From: JAEUNX01 sp034004685
GTDB taxonomy: Bacteria; Pseudomonadota; Gammaproteobacteria; Burkholderiales; Rhodocyclaceae
Reading direction: 5' to 3'
Length of the DNA stretch: 60,181 nucleotides
Assembly: GCA_034004685.1 (NCBI GenBank)
Contig: JAVEWG010000022.1
Location: 1-60,181, forward strand
The notes below the pieces were generated by a model. That model made no database searches. It worked only from the letters and a program-made list of their open reading frames with translations, and was not told the DNA's origin. Positions 18,574-27,056 of this stretch are shown piece by piece. Every line of letters begins with the position of its first letter. Position 1 is the stretch's first letter. Both the position numbers and the translations under genes were made by a program.

Positions 18574-20871
18574 ATGGATCAAGATTTCATTGCCGCCGCG
18601 CTGGACTACCATCGAGCGCCCACGCGGGGGAAAATTTCCGTGGTGCCCACCAAAGGGCTCACCAATCAGCGGGATCTGGCCCTGGCCTATTCGCCTGGGG
18701 TGGCGGCGGCCTGCGACGCCATCGTGGCCGATCCCCATCAAGTCAATGAGCTCACCTCCCGGGGCAATCTGGTGGCGGTGGTCACCAACGGCACAGCGGT
18801 GCTGGGGCTGGGCAATATCGGCCCCCTGGCGGCCAAGCCAGTGATGGAGGGCAAGGGCTGCCTGTTCAAGAAGTTCGCCAACGTAGATGTATTCGACATC
18901 GAACTGGCAGAGCTGGATCCGGACAAGCTGATCGACATCATCGCCTCCCTGGAGCCCACCCTGGGGGGCATCAATCTGGAGGATATCAAGGCCCCCGAGT
19001 GTTTCTACATCGAGCAGAAGCTTAAAGAGCGGATGAACATTCCGGTCTTCCATGACGACCAGCACGGCACCGCCATCATCTCCAGCGCCGGCCTGATCAA
19101 TGGTCTCAAGGTGGTGGGCAAGTGCATCGGCGAGGTCAAGCTGGTGTGCTCCGGCGCCGGCGCCGCCGCCATTGCCTGCCTGGACCTGATGTGCAGCCTG
19201 GGGCTCAAGCGGGAGAACGTCTATGTCTGCGACTCCAAGGGGGTCATCAGCGTGGGCCGGGAAGACAACATGGAGCCCAACAAGGCCCGCTATGCTCAGC
19301 GCACCGACGCCAAGACCCTGGCGGAAGTGATCGACGGGGCCGATGTGTTCCTGGGGCTATCCACCGCCGGGGTGCTCAAGCCCGAAATGGTGGCCCGCAT
19401 GGCGGACAAGCCCCTGATCTTCGCCCTGGCCAATCCCAATCCGGAGATTCTGCCGGCGGATGCCAAGGCGGTGCGCCCGGATTGCGTGATCGCCACCGGC
19501 CGTTCCGACTTCCCCAACCAGGTCAATAACGTCCTGTGCTTCCCCTTCATCTTCCGGGGCGCCCTGGACGTGGGGGCCACCAAGATCACCGACGAGATGA
19601 AGCTGGCCTGCGTGAAGGCCATCGCCGAACTGGCGGAGGCCGAGCAGTCCGATGTGGTGGCCGACGCCTACGGTGGCGCGGATTTGCACTTCGGTCCGGA
19701 ATACATCATTCCCAAACCCTTCGACCCGCGCCTGATCGTCAAGATCGCGCCGGCGGTGGCCAAGGCCGCCATGGAGTCGGGGGTGGCGACCCGCCCCATC
19801 GCTGATTTCCCGGCCTATGTGGCCAGCCTGACGGACTTCGTGTACCAGTCCGGCATCGTCATGAAGCCGGTATTCTCCGCCGCCAAGCGGGTGCCCATGG
19901 AGCACAAGCGGGTGATCTACGCCGAGGGCGAGGACGAGCGGGTACTCCACGCTGCCCGGGTGGTGGTGGAAGAGGGCCTGGCCCGGCCTATTCTCATTGG
20001 CCGCCCCTCGGTGATCGAGATGCGCATCCAGAAAATCGGCCTCAACCTGGTGGCCGGGCGGGATTTCGATCTGGTCAATCCCGAGTCCGATCCCCGCTAT
20101 CGCGATCTGTGGAACGAGTACTACCGCCTGCTCAGCCGGGATGGGGTGACCCCAGAGATCGCCAAGGCCAAGATGCGCCGGGACACCACACTGATCGGCT
20201 GCATGCTGCTGCGCACCGGCGACGCCGATGCCCTGGTGTGCGGCACCTTCGGCACCTACGACTACCACATGCGCCAGGTCCAGAACGTCATTGGCTTGGC
20301 TAAGGGGGCCAAGCGTTTCGCGGCCATGAACATCCTGATGCTGCCCAAGCGGGTGCTGGCCATTACCGATACCTACGTCAACGAGAACCCCACCGCCGAG
20401 GAAGTGGCCGAGATCGCCGCCATGGCCGCCGATGAGTTGAAGCGCTTCGGCATGGAGCCCAAGGTGGCCCTGCTGTCCCACTCCAACTTCGGTAGCTCCC
20501 CCTCTGCCTCGGCCCGCAAGATGCGCCAGGCCCGGGAAATCCTGCGGGGTCTGCGGCCGGATCTGGAATGCGACGGCGAGATGCATGCCGACGCCGCCCT
20601 CAGCCAGGAAATCCGTCAGAAGGTCCACCCCGACTCCACCCTGAAGAGCGAGGCCAATCTGCTAGTGATGCCCAATCTGGACGCGGCCAACATCAGCTTC
20701 AACTTGGCCAAGACCGCCAACGGGGATGGGGTGGCGGTGGGCCCGATCCTGCTGGGGGCAGCCCAGCCGGTGCATATCCTGACCCCGTCGGCCACCGTGC
20801 GGAGGCTGGTGAATATCACCGCCCTGGCGGTGGTGGATGCCGCCGAGGAGCGCCTGGCGCGCCAACCCTGA
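18574..20871 (+). CDS. maeB: NADP-dependent malic enzyme with phosphotransacetylase-like domain
   Basis: Decarboxylates malate to pyruvate with NADPH production. The 765 residues comprise the malic N-terminal domain (about 15-155, with RGKISVVPTKGLTNQRDLAL and VTNGTAVLGLGNIGPLA), the NAD(P)-binding domain (about 165-400, with VFHDDQHGTAIISSAGLING and CSGAGAAAIACLDL) and a C-terminal phosphate acetyltransferase-like domain (about 430-755, with GDADALVCGTFGTYDYHMRQ). The last domain is regulatory, not catalytic, in studied MaeB proteins, where acetyl-CoA acts through it. The gene is monocistronic, with a terminator 40 bases after the stop. Confidence 0.96.
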   Translation: MDQDFIAAALDYHRAPTRGKISVVPTKGLTNQRDLALAYSPGVAAACDAIVADPHQVNELTSRGNLVAVVTNGTAVLGLGNIGPLAAKPVMEGKGCLFKKFANVDVFDIELAELDPDKLIDIIASLEPTLGGINLEDIKAPECFYIEQKLKERMNIPVFHDDQHGTAIISSAGLINGLKVVGKCIGEVKLVCSGAGAAAIACLDLMCSLGLKRENVYVCDSKGVISVGREDNMEPNKARYAQRTDAKTLAEVIDGADVFLGLSTAGVLKPEMVARMADKPLIFALANPNPEILPADAKAVRPDCVIATGRSDFPNQVNNVLCFPFIFRGALDVGATKITDEMKLACVKAIAELAEAEQSDVVADAYGGADLHFGPEYIIPKPFDPRLIVKIAPAVAKAAMESGVATRPIADFPAYVASLTDFVYQSGIVMKPVFSAAKRVPMEHKRVIYAEGEDERVLHAARVVVEEGLARPILIGRPSVIEMRIQKIGLNLVAGRDFDLVNPESDPRYRDLWNEYYRLLSRDGVTPEIAKAKMRRDTTLIGCMLLRTGDADALVCGTFGTYDYHMRQVQNVIGLAKGAKRFAAMNILMLPKRVLAITDTYVNENPTAEEVAEIAAMAADELKRFGMEPKVALLSHSNFGSSPSASARKMRQAREILRGLRPDLECDGEMHADAALSQEIRQKVHPDSTLKSEANLLVMPNLDAANISFNLAKTANGDGVAVGPILLGAAQPVHILTPSATVRRLVNITALAVVDAAEERLARQP

Positions 20872-20909
20872 GGCTGCCCCCGGATTTCTCCGGGGCTCCT
20901 GTTTCCCCG

Positions 20910-20937
20910 TCGGGCCCCAGGAGGGCCCGAATTTTTT
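20910..20937 (+). terminator. Rho-independent terminator of maeB
   Basis: TCGGGCCC-CAGGA-GGGCCCGA forms a near-perfect stem followed by ATTTTTTGG. It lies between maeB and pldA and ends ten bases before the pldA start. Confidence 0.85.
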
Positions 20938-20947
20938 GGAATCCGCC

Positions 20948-22081
20948 ATGAGAACGAAATGCCTGTTGCTTGCCCTGGGGATCCTGGCGGCCTTGCCCGC
21001 TCGGGCGGAGTGGCTGCTGGCCTCCCGGGAGACCCGGATCCAGGTCGGCCAGGCCCTGATCCTGACGGTCACGGCCGTGGGGGCCGCCGGGGCGGCGGCC
21101 CCGGACAGCCTGCCGGTGGTGATCGAGACCGATACCCTCCGCCAGCAGGCGCTGCTCCAGCCCGTCGGTGTGGCGGAGGGGAGCAGCCGGCGCTATCGGC
21201 TGGTGTGGCCGGAGGGGTTGACGGGCCTGGCGGTGCTGGCCCTGGAAGGGGAGGCCTCGTCCCGCTTGCTGTTGATGGCCCGCCCCGCGCCGGTCGGTCC
21301 GGCCCTGGCGGAAGCCACCGCCAATCCGGACCCGGTGCCGGCGGCCCCCGCGGCGGTTTCCCGGGCCCCCGCCCTGGCCAGCCACGAGCCCATGTACTTC
21401 CTGCTGGGGGCAAGCGGAGGCGCCAACGCCCGCTTCCAGCTCAGCTTCCGCTATCGCCTGTTCGATCCGGATGGCCTGGTAGGGCGGGCGGTACCGGCCC
21501 TTCAAGGACTCCACTTCGGCTATACCCAGACCTCCCTGTGGGATCTTCAGGCGGCCTCCAAGCCCTTTCGCGATACCAGCTACCGGCCCTCCTTGTTTTA
21601 CCGGCGGGTCTGGGAAGGGGCACCGGACAGCCGCCATCGCTGGCAACTGGATGGGGGCCTGGAACATGAATCCAATGGGCGCGACCGGCTCGAATCCCGC
21701 AGCATCAACATCGCCTTCGCCAAGCTGGATTGGCGCCGCAAGCTGGGGGAAGGGGATTACCAGGTGGCCGTTATGCCCAAGCTCTGGGCTTATCTGGACC
21801 GGGAGGACAACCCGGACATTCATCGCTACCGGGGTTTCTTCGATCTGGGGCTGGGGGTGGGTCGCGAGGCGGGTTGGCGGCTCACCGCCAACTTGCGGCG
21901 GGGCAAGGCGGGGGTCGGCAGCAGCCAGCTGGATCTGACCTGGCCCCTGAGCCATGGCATCCTTTCGGACACGGGGAGCTATCTGCACCTGCAGTATTTC
22001 GATGGCCAGGGGCAAACCCTGCTTGATTACAATCGGGCGGGGCATCCTCAGTTGCGGGTGGGCTTCTCCATTGTGCGCTAG
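20948..22081 (+). CDS. pldA: Outer-membrane phospholipase A
   Basis: Calcium-dependent outer-membrane beta-barrel enzyme that hydrolyses phospholipids. The 377-residue product has a signal peptide (MRTKCLLLALGILAALPARA-E). The catalytic triad is visible: His240 and Ser242 in EHESNGRD, and Asn254 in SRSIN. The spacing of 2 and 14 residues equals that of E. coli His142, Ser144 and Asn156. The N-terminal region (20-150), before the barrel, is an extra Ala/Pro-rich domain, so the protein is longer than the E. coli enzyme (289). It ends in VGFSIVR. Transcription must start close to or within the maeB terminator region. Confidence 0.93.
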   Translation: MRTKCLLLALGILAALPARAEWLLASRETRIQVGQALILTVTAVGAAGAAAPDSLPVVIETDTLRQQALLQPVGVAEGSSRRYRLVWPEGLTGLAVLALEGEASSRLLLMARPAPVGPALAEATANPDPVPAAPAAVSRAPALASHEPMYFLLGASGGANARFQLSFRYRLFDPDGLVGRAVPALQGLHFGYTQTSLWDLQAASKPFRDTSYRPSLFYRRVWEGAPDSRHRWQLDGGLEHESNGRDRLESRSINIAFAKLDWRRKLGEGDYQVAVMPKLWAYLDREDNPDIHRYRGFFDLGLGVGREAGWRLTANLRRGKAGVGSSQLDLTWPLSHGILSDTGSYLHLQYFDGQGQTLLDYNRAGHPQLRVGFSIVR

Positions 22082-22294
22082 GGCGTGCAGTCATGGCGGA
22101 AGGCCGCGCCAGGAAGGGGCGGGGGCTGTGGAATAATGAGGAAAAAAGGACGGCGGGGAGACAACGGGCGGCAAGCCCCTGTCTCCCCGGGCCGGACCTT
22201 CCGGTCACGCCCTTGTACCGTGTAAATGGAGAACAGCGGGGCGGATTATTGGCTGCCCCGCTTACGTCAAACTTACGGCGCCGGAGGCTTTTGC
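22082..22294 (+). promoter_or_regulatory. Leader region of the two-component operon, with hairpin and direct repeat
   Basis: This leader lies between pldA and the response-regulator gene. CGGGGAGACA (22154-22163) pairs perfectly with TGTCTCCCCG (22180-22189), and a smaller GGGC-GGCAA-GCCC stem sits inside. No T-run follows, so it may be a pldA transcript end, an RNA structure or both. CTTACG-N5-CTTACG lies at 22261-22277, 18 bases before the start codon. Confidence 0.5.
22261..22277 (+). promoter_or_regulatory. Direct repeat CTTACG-TCAAA-CTTACG, probable response-regulator box
   Basis: Two exact CTTACG half-sites are spaced by five bases (11-base period), the geometry of PmrA/QseB-type boxes. 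The same repeat, inverted, lies upstream of the DUF485 gene at 24531-24547. The two sites share the 11-mer CTTACGGCGCC exactly. The position just before the start codon suggests autoregulation, more likely repression. Confidence 0.65.
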
Positions 22295-22969
22295 ATGCGT
22301 ATTTTGCTGGCCGAAGATGATTCGGTGATCGCCGATGGCCTGATCCGGGCGCTGCGCCGGGCGGGCTATGCGGTGGATCATGTGGACAACGGTGCGGATG
22401 CGGACGCCGCCCTGGCCAGCCAGGGTTTTGACCTGGTGATCCTGGATCTCGGGCTGCCCCGGCTCTCCGGCATCGACGTGCTCAAGCGCCTGCGGGGGCG
22501 GCGCTCATCCCTGCCGGTGCTGATCCTTACCGCCCAGGACGGCGTGGATGACCGGGTCCGCGGCCTGGATGCCGGCGCTGATGATTACCTCACCAAGCCC
22601 TTCGCCCTGCCCGAGCTGGAAGCCCGGGTGCGGGCCCTGACCCGGCGGGGCACCGGCCAGCCCAGTTGCATCGAGGTGGGCCGCCTGTCTTACGACCAGA
22701 CCGATCGGGTGCTCAAGATCGACGGCCAGGTGGTGGAGCTATCCACCCGGGAGCTGGAACTGATCGAGGTGTTCCTGCTGCGGGTGGGGCGCCTGGTGAG
22801 CAAGGACCAGTTGGTGGACCACCTCTGCGGTTGGGGCGAGGAGGTGTCCTCCAACGCCATCGAGGTGTATGTACACCGCCTGCGCAAGAAGCTGGAGGAC
22901 AGCGGTGCCCGTATCGTCACGGTGCGGGGCCTGGGCTACTGCCTGGAAAAACTGGATGCGCCTGCCTAG
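22295..22969 (+). CDS. OmpR/PhoB-family response regulator (QseB/TctD-like)
   Basis: 224-residue transcription factor. The receiver domain (1-115) has the acidic pair AEDD (6-9), phospho-acceptor Asp51 in VILDLGLP, the conserved Thr in LILTAQD and Lys in DDYLTKPF. The winged-helix output domain (about 128-220) has VELSTRELELIEVFL, NAIEVYVHRLRKKL and TVRGLGYCL, typical of OmpR-type DNA binding. The kinase gene starts inside its end (14-base overlap). The 11-base-period direct repeats before this gene and before the DUF485 gene are candidate binding sites. GGAGG precedes the start. Confidence 0.93.
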   Translation: MRILLAEDDSVIADGLIRALRRAGYAVDHVDNGADADAALASQGFDLVILDLGLPRLSGIDVLKRLRGRRSSLPVLILTAQDGVDDRVRGLDAGADDYLTKPFALPELEARVRALTRRGTGQPSCIEVGRLSYDQTDRVLKIDGQVVELSTRELELIEVFLLRVGRLVSKDQLVDHLCGWGEEVSSNAIEVYVHRLRKKLEDSGARIVTVRGLGYCLEKLDAPA

Positions 22970-24446
22970 CTGGCGCCGCCGGCGCCGCCAGGATGCCGCA
23001 GGGGCCGGGGGGCATCCCAACTCCCTGTTTGGCGAGATCCTCGACTGGATGCTCGCCCCCCTGTTGTTCCTGTGGCCCATCTCCATCATCGTCACCCACA
23101 ACGTGGCGGACAACATCGCCAACCAGCCCTACGACCGGGCCCTGGCGGACAGCGTCCGGTCTCTCGGGCGCATGGTGAAGATCGACGGCGGCGGCATCGT
23201 CGTCCAGTTTCCCGCTCCGCCCCGGGCCATCTTCCGGGCCGACCAGGACGACGTGGTGTATTACCAGGTGGCCGATGGCGCCGGGCGTCTGGTGGCCGGC
23301 GATGGGGATATCGCCGTGGTGCGTCCGCCGGCCAACCCCTTGCCCGAGGAGGTTTATTTCCGGGATGAGACCATCCACGGGGAGGAGGTCCGGGTCGCCT
23401 ATCAATTCTTGCCGGTCCGGTCCGAGGCAGAGGAGGCCCCGGTGCTGGTGCAGGTGGCCGAAACCCGCAACAAGCGCAGCGAGCTGGCCTCCCGGGTGGT
23501 AACCGGGGTGCTGCTGCCCCAGTTCGCCATCATTCCCCTGGCGGTGATCCTGGTGTGGGTGGGGCTTTCCCGGGGCATCGCGCCCCTGAACCGGCTCCAG
23601 GGCCTGATCCGCCGCCGCCGCCCCACCGACCTTTCTCCCATTGCCTCGGCCGATGCGCCAGAGGAGGTCCGGCCCCTCATCGTCGCCTTCAACGACATGA
23701 TGGCCCGCCTGGAAGAGAACCTGCTGGCTCAGCAGCGCTTCATCGCGGATGCCGCCCACCAGATGCGCACGCCCCTCACCGGGCTCAAGATGCAGACCGA
23801 CCTGGCCCTGCTGGAGCACGACCCGGAACAGATCCGCCATGCCCTGGAGCGCATCGCCGCCAGCACCGAGCGGGCCAGTCACCTCATCAACCAGCTGCTG
23901 GCCCTGGCCCGGGCCGAGGCCACTTCGGAGAAGATCTATGCCGTGGAGCCGGTGGATCTGGCCCTGGTGGTGCGGGACGTGGTGCAGGATCTCTTTCCCC
24001 GGGCCCAGGCCAAGCAGATCGACCTGGGGCTGGAAGGCAGCGAGTGGCCGCAACGGGTGGATGGCAATCCGGTGCAACTGCGGGAGATGGTCAAGAACCT
24101 GGTGGATAACGCCATCAAGTACACCCCCCGGGGGGGGAGCGTGACGGCGCGCACCTTTCAGGCCGGAGAAAACGTCCTCCTGGAGGTGGAGGACTCCGGC
24201 ATCGGCATTCCCGAGGCGGACCGGGAACGGGTCTTCGAACGCTTCTACCGGGTGCTGGGGAGCGGGGAGGACGGTTCCGGCCTGGGCCTGCCCATCGTCC
24301 AGGAAATCTGCGAGCTGCATCGGGCCAGCGTAACTCTGGAGCCCAACCCGGCGGGCCGGGGCACCCTGGCCCGGGTGACCTTCCTCCGGACCCAGTCGCC
24401 ACGGGCTCTGCCCGTTCTGCCCTACGAGGCCTTCCCCTTGGCTTGA
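22956..24446 (+). CDS. Sensor histidine kinase (QseC/TctE-like)
   Basis: 496-residue inner-membrane kinase, partner of the preceding regulator. The basic N-terminus is followed by membrane helix 1 (about 28-47), a periplasmic domain of about 125 residues, helix 2 (about 175-198) and a HAMP-like linker. The phospho-acceptor is His268 in FIADAAHQMRTPLTGLKMQ. The ATPase has NLVDNAIKYTPRGG (N box), VEDSGIGIP (G1), FERFYRV (F box) and GSGLGLPIV (G2). The periplasmic domain resembles that of TctE-type kinases that sense carboxylates, and the downstream genes encode a carboxylate symporter. The ligand is not known. Confidence 0.92.
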   Translation: MRLPSWRRRRRQDAAGAGGHPNSLFGEILDWMLAPLLFLWPISIIVTHNVADNIANQPYDRALADSVRSLGRMVKIDGGGIVVQFPAPPRAIFRADQDDVVYYQVADGAGRLVAGDGDIAVVRPPANPLPEEVYFRDETIHGEEVRVAYQFLPVRSEAEEAPVLVQVAETRNKRSELASRVVTGVLLPQFAIIPLAVILVWVGLSRGIAPLNRLQGLIRRRRPTDLSPIASADAPEEVRPLIVAFNDMMARLEENLLAQQRFIADAAHQMRTPLTGLKMQTDLALLEHDPEQIRHALERIAASTERASHLINQLLALARAEATSEKIYAVEPVDLALVVRDVVQDLFPRAQAKQIDLGLEGSEWPQRVDGNPVQLREMVKNLVDNAIKYTPRGGSVTARTFQAGENVLLEVEDSGIGIPEADRERVFERFYRVLGSGEDGSGLGLPIVQEICELHRASVTLEPNPAGRGTLARVTFLRTQSPRALPVLPYEAFPLA

Positions 24447-24530
24447 AAGACCCGCTCCTGGGGTTGCCCTCGCCCCCTACGTTCGTGCTTCCCGATAGAG
24501 CTTTTTGTTGCCTTGAAAAGCGCGCTTTAA

Positions 24531-24563
24531 CGTAAGGGCGCCGTAAGCCACCCGGCTTATGCT
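24531..24563 (+). promoter_or_regulatory. Probable activator-dependent promoter of the DUF485/symporter operon
   Basis: Inverted copy of the regulator box: CGTAAG (24531-24536), GGCGC, CGTAAG (24542-24547), an 11-base period. A -10 candidate, TATGCT, lies at 24558-24563, ten bases after the second half-site. The expected -35 position falls inside the repeat and has no consensus. This is the arrangement of a promoter that needs an activator bound over -35. The start codon is 56 bases downstream of the -10. Confidence 0.6.
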
Positions 24564-24618
24564 CCGCTCCAATCGGGAAAAAATCCGATGACCACCAGTA
24601 ACCATGGGAGGGAGACAA

Positions 24619-24927
24619 ATGCAAGGCGACATTATCGACCGGGTGCAGGCGAACCCGAAGTACCACCAGCTGGTGAGTACCCGCAATCGCTACGGCTGGA
24701 TCATGACGATCCTGATGTTGGTCGTGTACTACGGCTACATCCTGATGATCGCATTCGACAAGGAGTGGCTTGCCCAGCGCATGGGCGAGGGCGTGACCAC
24801 CCTGGGGATTCCCATCGGGGTGGCGGTGATCGTATTCACCGTCGTCATCACCGGCATCTATGTGCGCCGCGCCAACACCGAGTTTGACGCGATGAAGGAC
24901 GAAGTGATCCGGGAGGCTTCCAAATGA
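24619..24927 (+). CDS. DUF485 membrane protein (YjcH-like)
   Basis: 102-residue inner-membrane protein with two helices (GWIMTILMLVVYYGYILMIAF and TTLGIPIGVAVIVFTVVITGIYV). The NPKYHQLVSTRNRYGW start is the DUF485 pattern. In E. coli the relative yjcH lies between acs and actP. Here too the symporter gene follows and overlaps by 4 bases, so the two are translationally coupled. It may act as an accessory subunit of the symporter; direct evidence is lacking. GGAGGGAG precedes the ATG at 24619, which fixes the start. Confidence 0.92.
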   Translation: MQGDIIDRVQANPKYHQLVSTRNRYGWIMTILMLVVYYGYILMIAFDKEWLAQRMGEGVTTLGIPIGVAVIVFTVVITGIYVRRANTEFDAMKDEVIREASK

Positions 24928-26672
24928 TGCGTAATCTCAAGCACGTTCTGGGCGGCTGCGGGCTCGCCCTGCTGGCGGGGACCGTCTTGGCGGCGGGCGC
25001 CGATCTCGGCCAGGCTGAGAAGCAGGCCACCAACTGGACTGCCATCGCCATGTTCGGCGCCTTCGTGGCCTTGACCCTGTTCATCACCAAGTGGGCGGCG
25101 GCCAAGACCAAGTCGGCGGCCGATTTCTACACCGCCGGGGGCGGTATCACCGGCTTCCAGAATGGCCTGGCGATTGCGGGCGACTACATGTCGGCAGCCT
25201 CGTTCCTGGGGATTTCCGCCGCGGTGATGGCCAACGGCTACGACGGCCTGATCTTCTCCATCGGCTTTCTGGTGGGCTGGCCCATCATCACCTTCCTGAT
25301 GGCCGAGCGGCTGCGCAACCTGGGCAAATTCACTTTTGCCGACGTGGCTGCCTATCGCTTTGGTCAGACCCCCATGCGCGCCTTCGCCGCTTCGGGCACC
25401 TTGGTGGTGGTGGCCTTTTACCTGATCGCCCAGATGGTGGGTGCCGGCCAGCTCATCAAGCTGCTATTCGGTCTTGAATACTGGATGGCGGTGGTGATCG
25501 TGGGCGCCCTGATGATGGTGTATGTACTCTTCGGCGGCATGACCGCCACCACCTGGGTGCAGATCATCAAGGCCATCCTCCTCTTGGGGGGCGCATCCTT
25601 CATGGCCTTCATGGTGATGCTCAAATTCGGTTTCAGCCCCGAGGCCATGTTCGCCAAGGCGGTGGAGGTGAAGACCGCCCTGGCTGGTGCCGATGCCAAG
25701 GTGCTCGAGGAAGCAGCGGCCAAGGGGATAGAGGCCAGTACCCTGGCGGCCACCAAGGGTCAGTCCATCATGGGCCCCGGCAACTTCGTGAAGGATCCCA
25801 TCTCCGCCATTTCCTTCGGCATGGCCCTGATGTTCGGTACCGCCGGCCTGCCCCACATCCTGATGCGCTTCTTCACCGTGCCGGATGCCAAGGAAGCCCG
25901 CAAGTCCGTGTTCTGGGCCACCACCTGGATCGGCTACTTTTACATCCTCACCTTCATCATCGGTTTTGGCGCCATCTGCTTCGTGCTGACCGACCCTTCC
26001 TTCCTTGACCTCAAGGGCGCGCTGAAGGGGGGCGGCAACATGGCCGCCATCCACCTGGCCAACGCGGTGGGGGGCAACGTGTTCCTGGGCTTCATCTCCG
26101 CCGTGGCATTCGCCACGATCCTGGCGGTGGTGGCCGGCCTGACCCTCTCCGGCGCGTCGGCGGTGTCCCATGACCTCTACGCCACGGTGTTCAAGCACGG
26201 CAACGCCTCGTCCGAGGACGAACTGCGGGTCTCCCGGATCACCACGGTGGTTCTGGGCATCATTGCGGTGATCCTGGGCATCGCCTTCGAGAAGCAAAAC
26301 ATCGCCTTCATGGTGTCACTGGCCTTTGCCATCGCGGCGTCCGCCAACTTCCCGGTGTTGTTCCTGTCGGTGCTTTGGAAAAACTGCACCACCCGGGGTG
26401 CGGCCATCGGCGGCTTCCTGGGCTTGATCACCGCCGTGGTGCTGACGGTGTTGTCCAAGTCGGTTTGGGTGGATGTGCTGCAAATGGCCAAGGACCCCAT
26501 CTTCCCCTACACCTCGCCGGCCCTGTTCTCCATGGCGGCAGGTTTCATCGGGATCTGGTTGTTCTCCATCCTCGACAACAGCGATCGTGCCAAGAAAGAC
26601 CGGGCAGGATTCGCCGCCCAGGCGATCCGCTCCGAAACCGGTATCGGAGCCTCTGGAGCCTCTGGCCATTAA
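24924..26672 (+). CDS. actP: Cation/acetate symporter, solute:sodium symporter family
   Basis: 582-residue inner-membrane transporter related to ActP/YjcG, importing acetate or similar short carboxylates with a cation. It has a cleavable-looking N-terminal segment (GLALLAGTVLAAGA), as E. coli ActP does, and about 13 further helices. Family blocks are AADFYTAGGGITGFQNGLAIAGDYMS, split over helix 1-2, GLPHILMRFFTVPDAKEARKS and AGLTLSGASAVSHDLYA. The loop at about 235-280 is longer than in E. coli ActP. Substrate preference cannot be told from sequence: acetate, pyruvate or succinate are possible. A strong terminator follows. Confidence 0.88.
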   Translation: MMRNLKHVLGGCGLALLAGTVLAAGADLGQAEKQATNWTAIAMFGAFVALTLFITKWAAAKTKSAADFYTAGGGITGFQNGLAIAGDYMSAASFLGISAAVMANGYDGLIFSIGFLVGWPIITFLMAERLRNLGKFTFADVAAYRFGQTPMRAFAASGTLVVVAFYLIAQMVGAGQLIKLLFGLEYWMAVVIVGALMMVYVLFGGMTATTWVQIIKAILLLGGASFMAFMVMLKFGFSPEAMFAKAVEVKTALAGADAKVLEEAAAKGIEASTLAATKGQSIMGPGNFVKDPISAISFGMALMFGTAGLPHILMRFFTVPDAKEARKSVFWATTWIGYFYILTFIIGFGAICFVLTDPSFLDLKGALKGGGNMAAIHLANAVGGNVFLGFISAVAFATILAVVAGLTLSGASAVSHDLYATVFKHGNASSEDELRVSRITTVVLGIIAVILGIAFEKQNIAFMVSLAFAIAASANFPVLFLSVLWKNCTTRGAAIGGFLGLITAVVLTVLSKSVWVDVLQMAKDPIFPYTSPALFSMAAGFIGIWLFSILDNSDRAKKDRAGFAAQAIRSETGIGASGASGH

Positions 26673-26689
26673 GCGCGATGTTCAAGAAA

Positions 26690-26716
26690 AGCCCGGGCAT
26701 AGCCCGGGTTTTTTCG
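26690..26716 (+). terminator. Rho-independent terminator of the symporter operon
   Basis: CCCGGGC-ATA-GCCCGGG stem followed by TTTTTT, 20 bases after the symporter stop. Confidence 0.9.
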
Positions 26717-26736
26717 TGGGGGATCGCAAATGGTGT

Positions 26737-26764
26737 TTGACGAAACATCGATTTTGGCTATAAT
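26737..26764 (+). promoter_or_regulatory. Sigma-70 promoter of tRNA-Phe
   Basis: TTGACG (26737-26742), a 16-base spacer and TATAAT (26759-26764). The tRNA starts 12 bases after the -10 element. Confidence 0.85.
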
Positions 26765-26776
26765 TGCGGTCTCTTT

Positions 26777-26852
26777 GGCCAGATAGCTCAGTTGGTAGAG
26801 CAGCGGATTGAAAATCCGCGTGTCGGTGGTTCGATTCCGCCTCTGGCCACCA
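26777..26852 (+). tRNA. tRNA-Phe (GAA)
   Basis: 76 bases with CCA encoded. Acceptor stem GGCCAGA/TCTGGCC, D arm GCTCAGTTGGTAGAGC, anticodon stem GCGGA/TCCGC with loop TTGAAAA giving anticodon GAA at 26810-26812, and T arm GGTGG-TTCGATT-CCGCC. All four stems pair. It has its own promoter and terminator. Confidence 0.98.
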
Positions 26853-26858
26853 GAATTC

Positions 26859-26886
26859 AAGGGCTTAGCTTCGGCTAAGCCCTTTT
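26859..26886 (+). terminator. Terminator of tRNA-Phe
   Basis: AAGGGCTTAGC-TTCG-GCTAAGCCCTT, a perfect stem with a stable TTCG loop, followed by TTGCTTT. It begins seven bases after the tRNA. Confidence 0.88.
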
Positions 26887-27056
26887 GCTTTGGCGTCGTG
26901 ACAAAAGTGGGGCAACTTGATCATGGTGTCCGGGCGTTCCAAACGCGACTTTCCAGCGGGACCGTGGGTCTTGTTAGTCCCCAGTTGAGTCGGTCTCGGT
27001 TCAGGCCCTGAGGCGAGATACCCTTCGTTGACCATGAAGGGGGTCGGGTGGATCAA

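Noticed and set aside
22917..24320. Long open frame antisense to the histidine kinase
   Set aside because: Same cause: no ribosome site and no recognisable domain, and all kinase motifs are intact on the plus strand.
26777..27056. Attachment site or genomic island next to tRNA-Phe
   Set aside because: No integrase, no repeated tRNA 3' end and no composition change beyond the normal neighbours.
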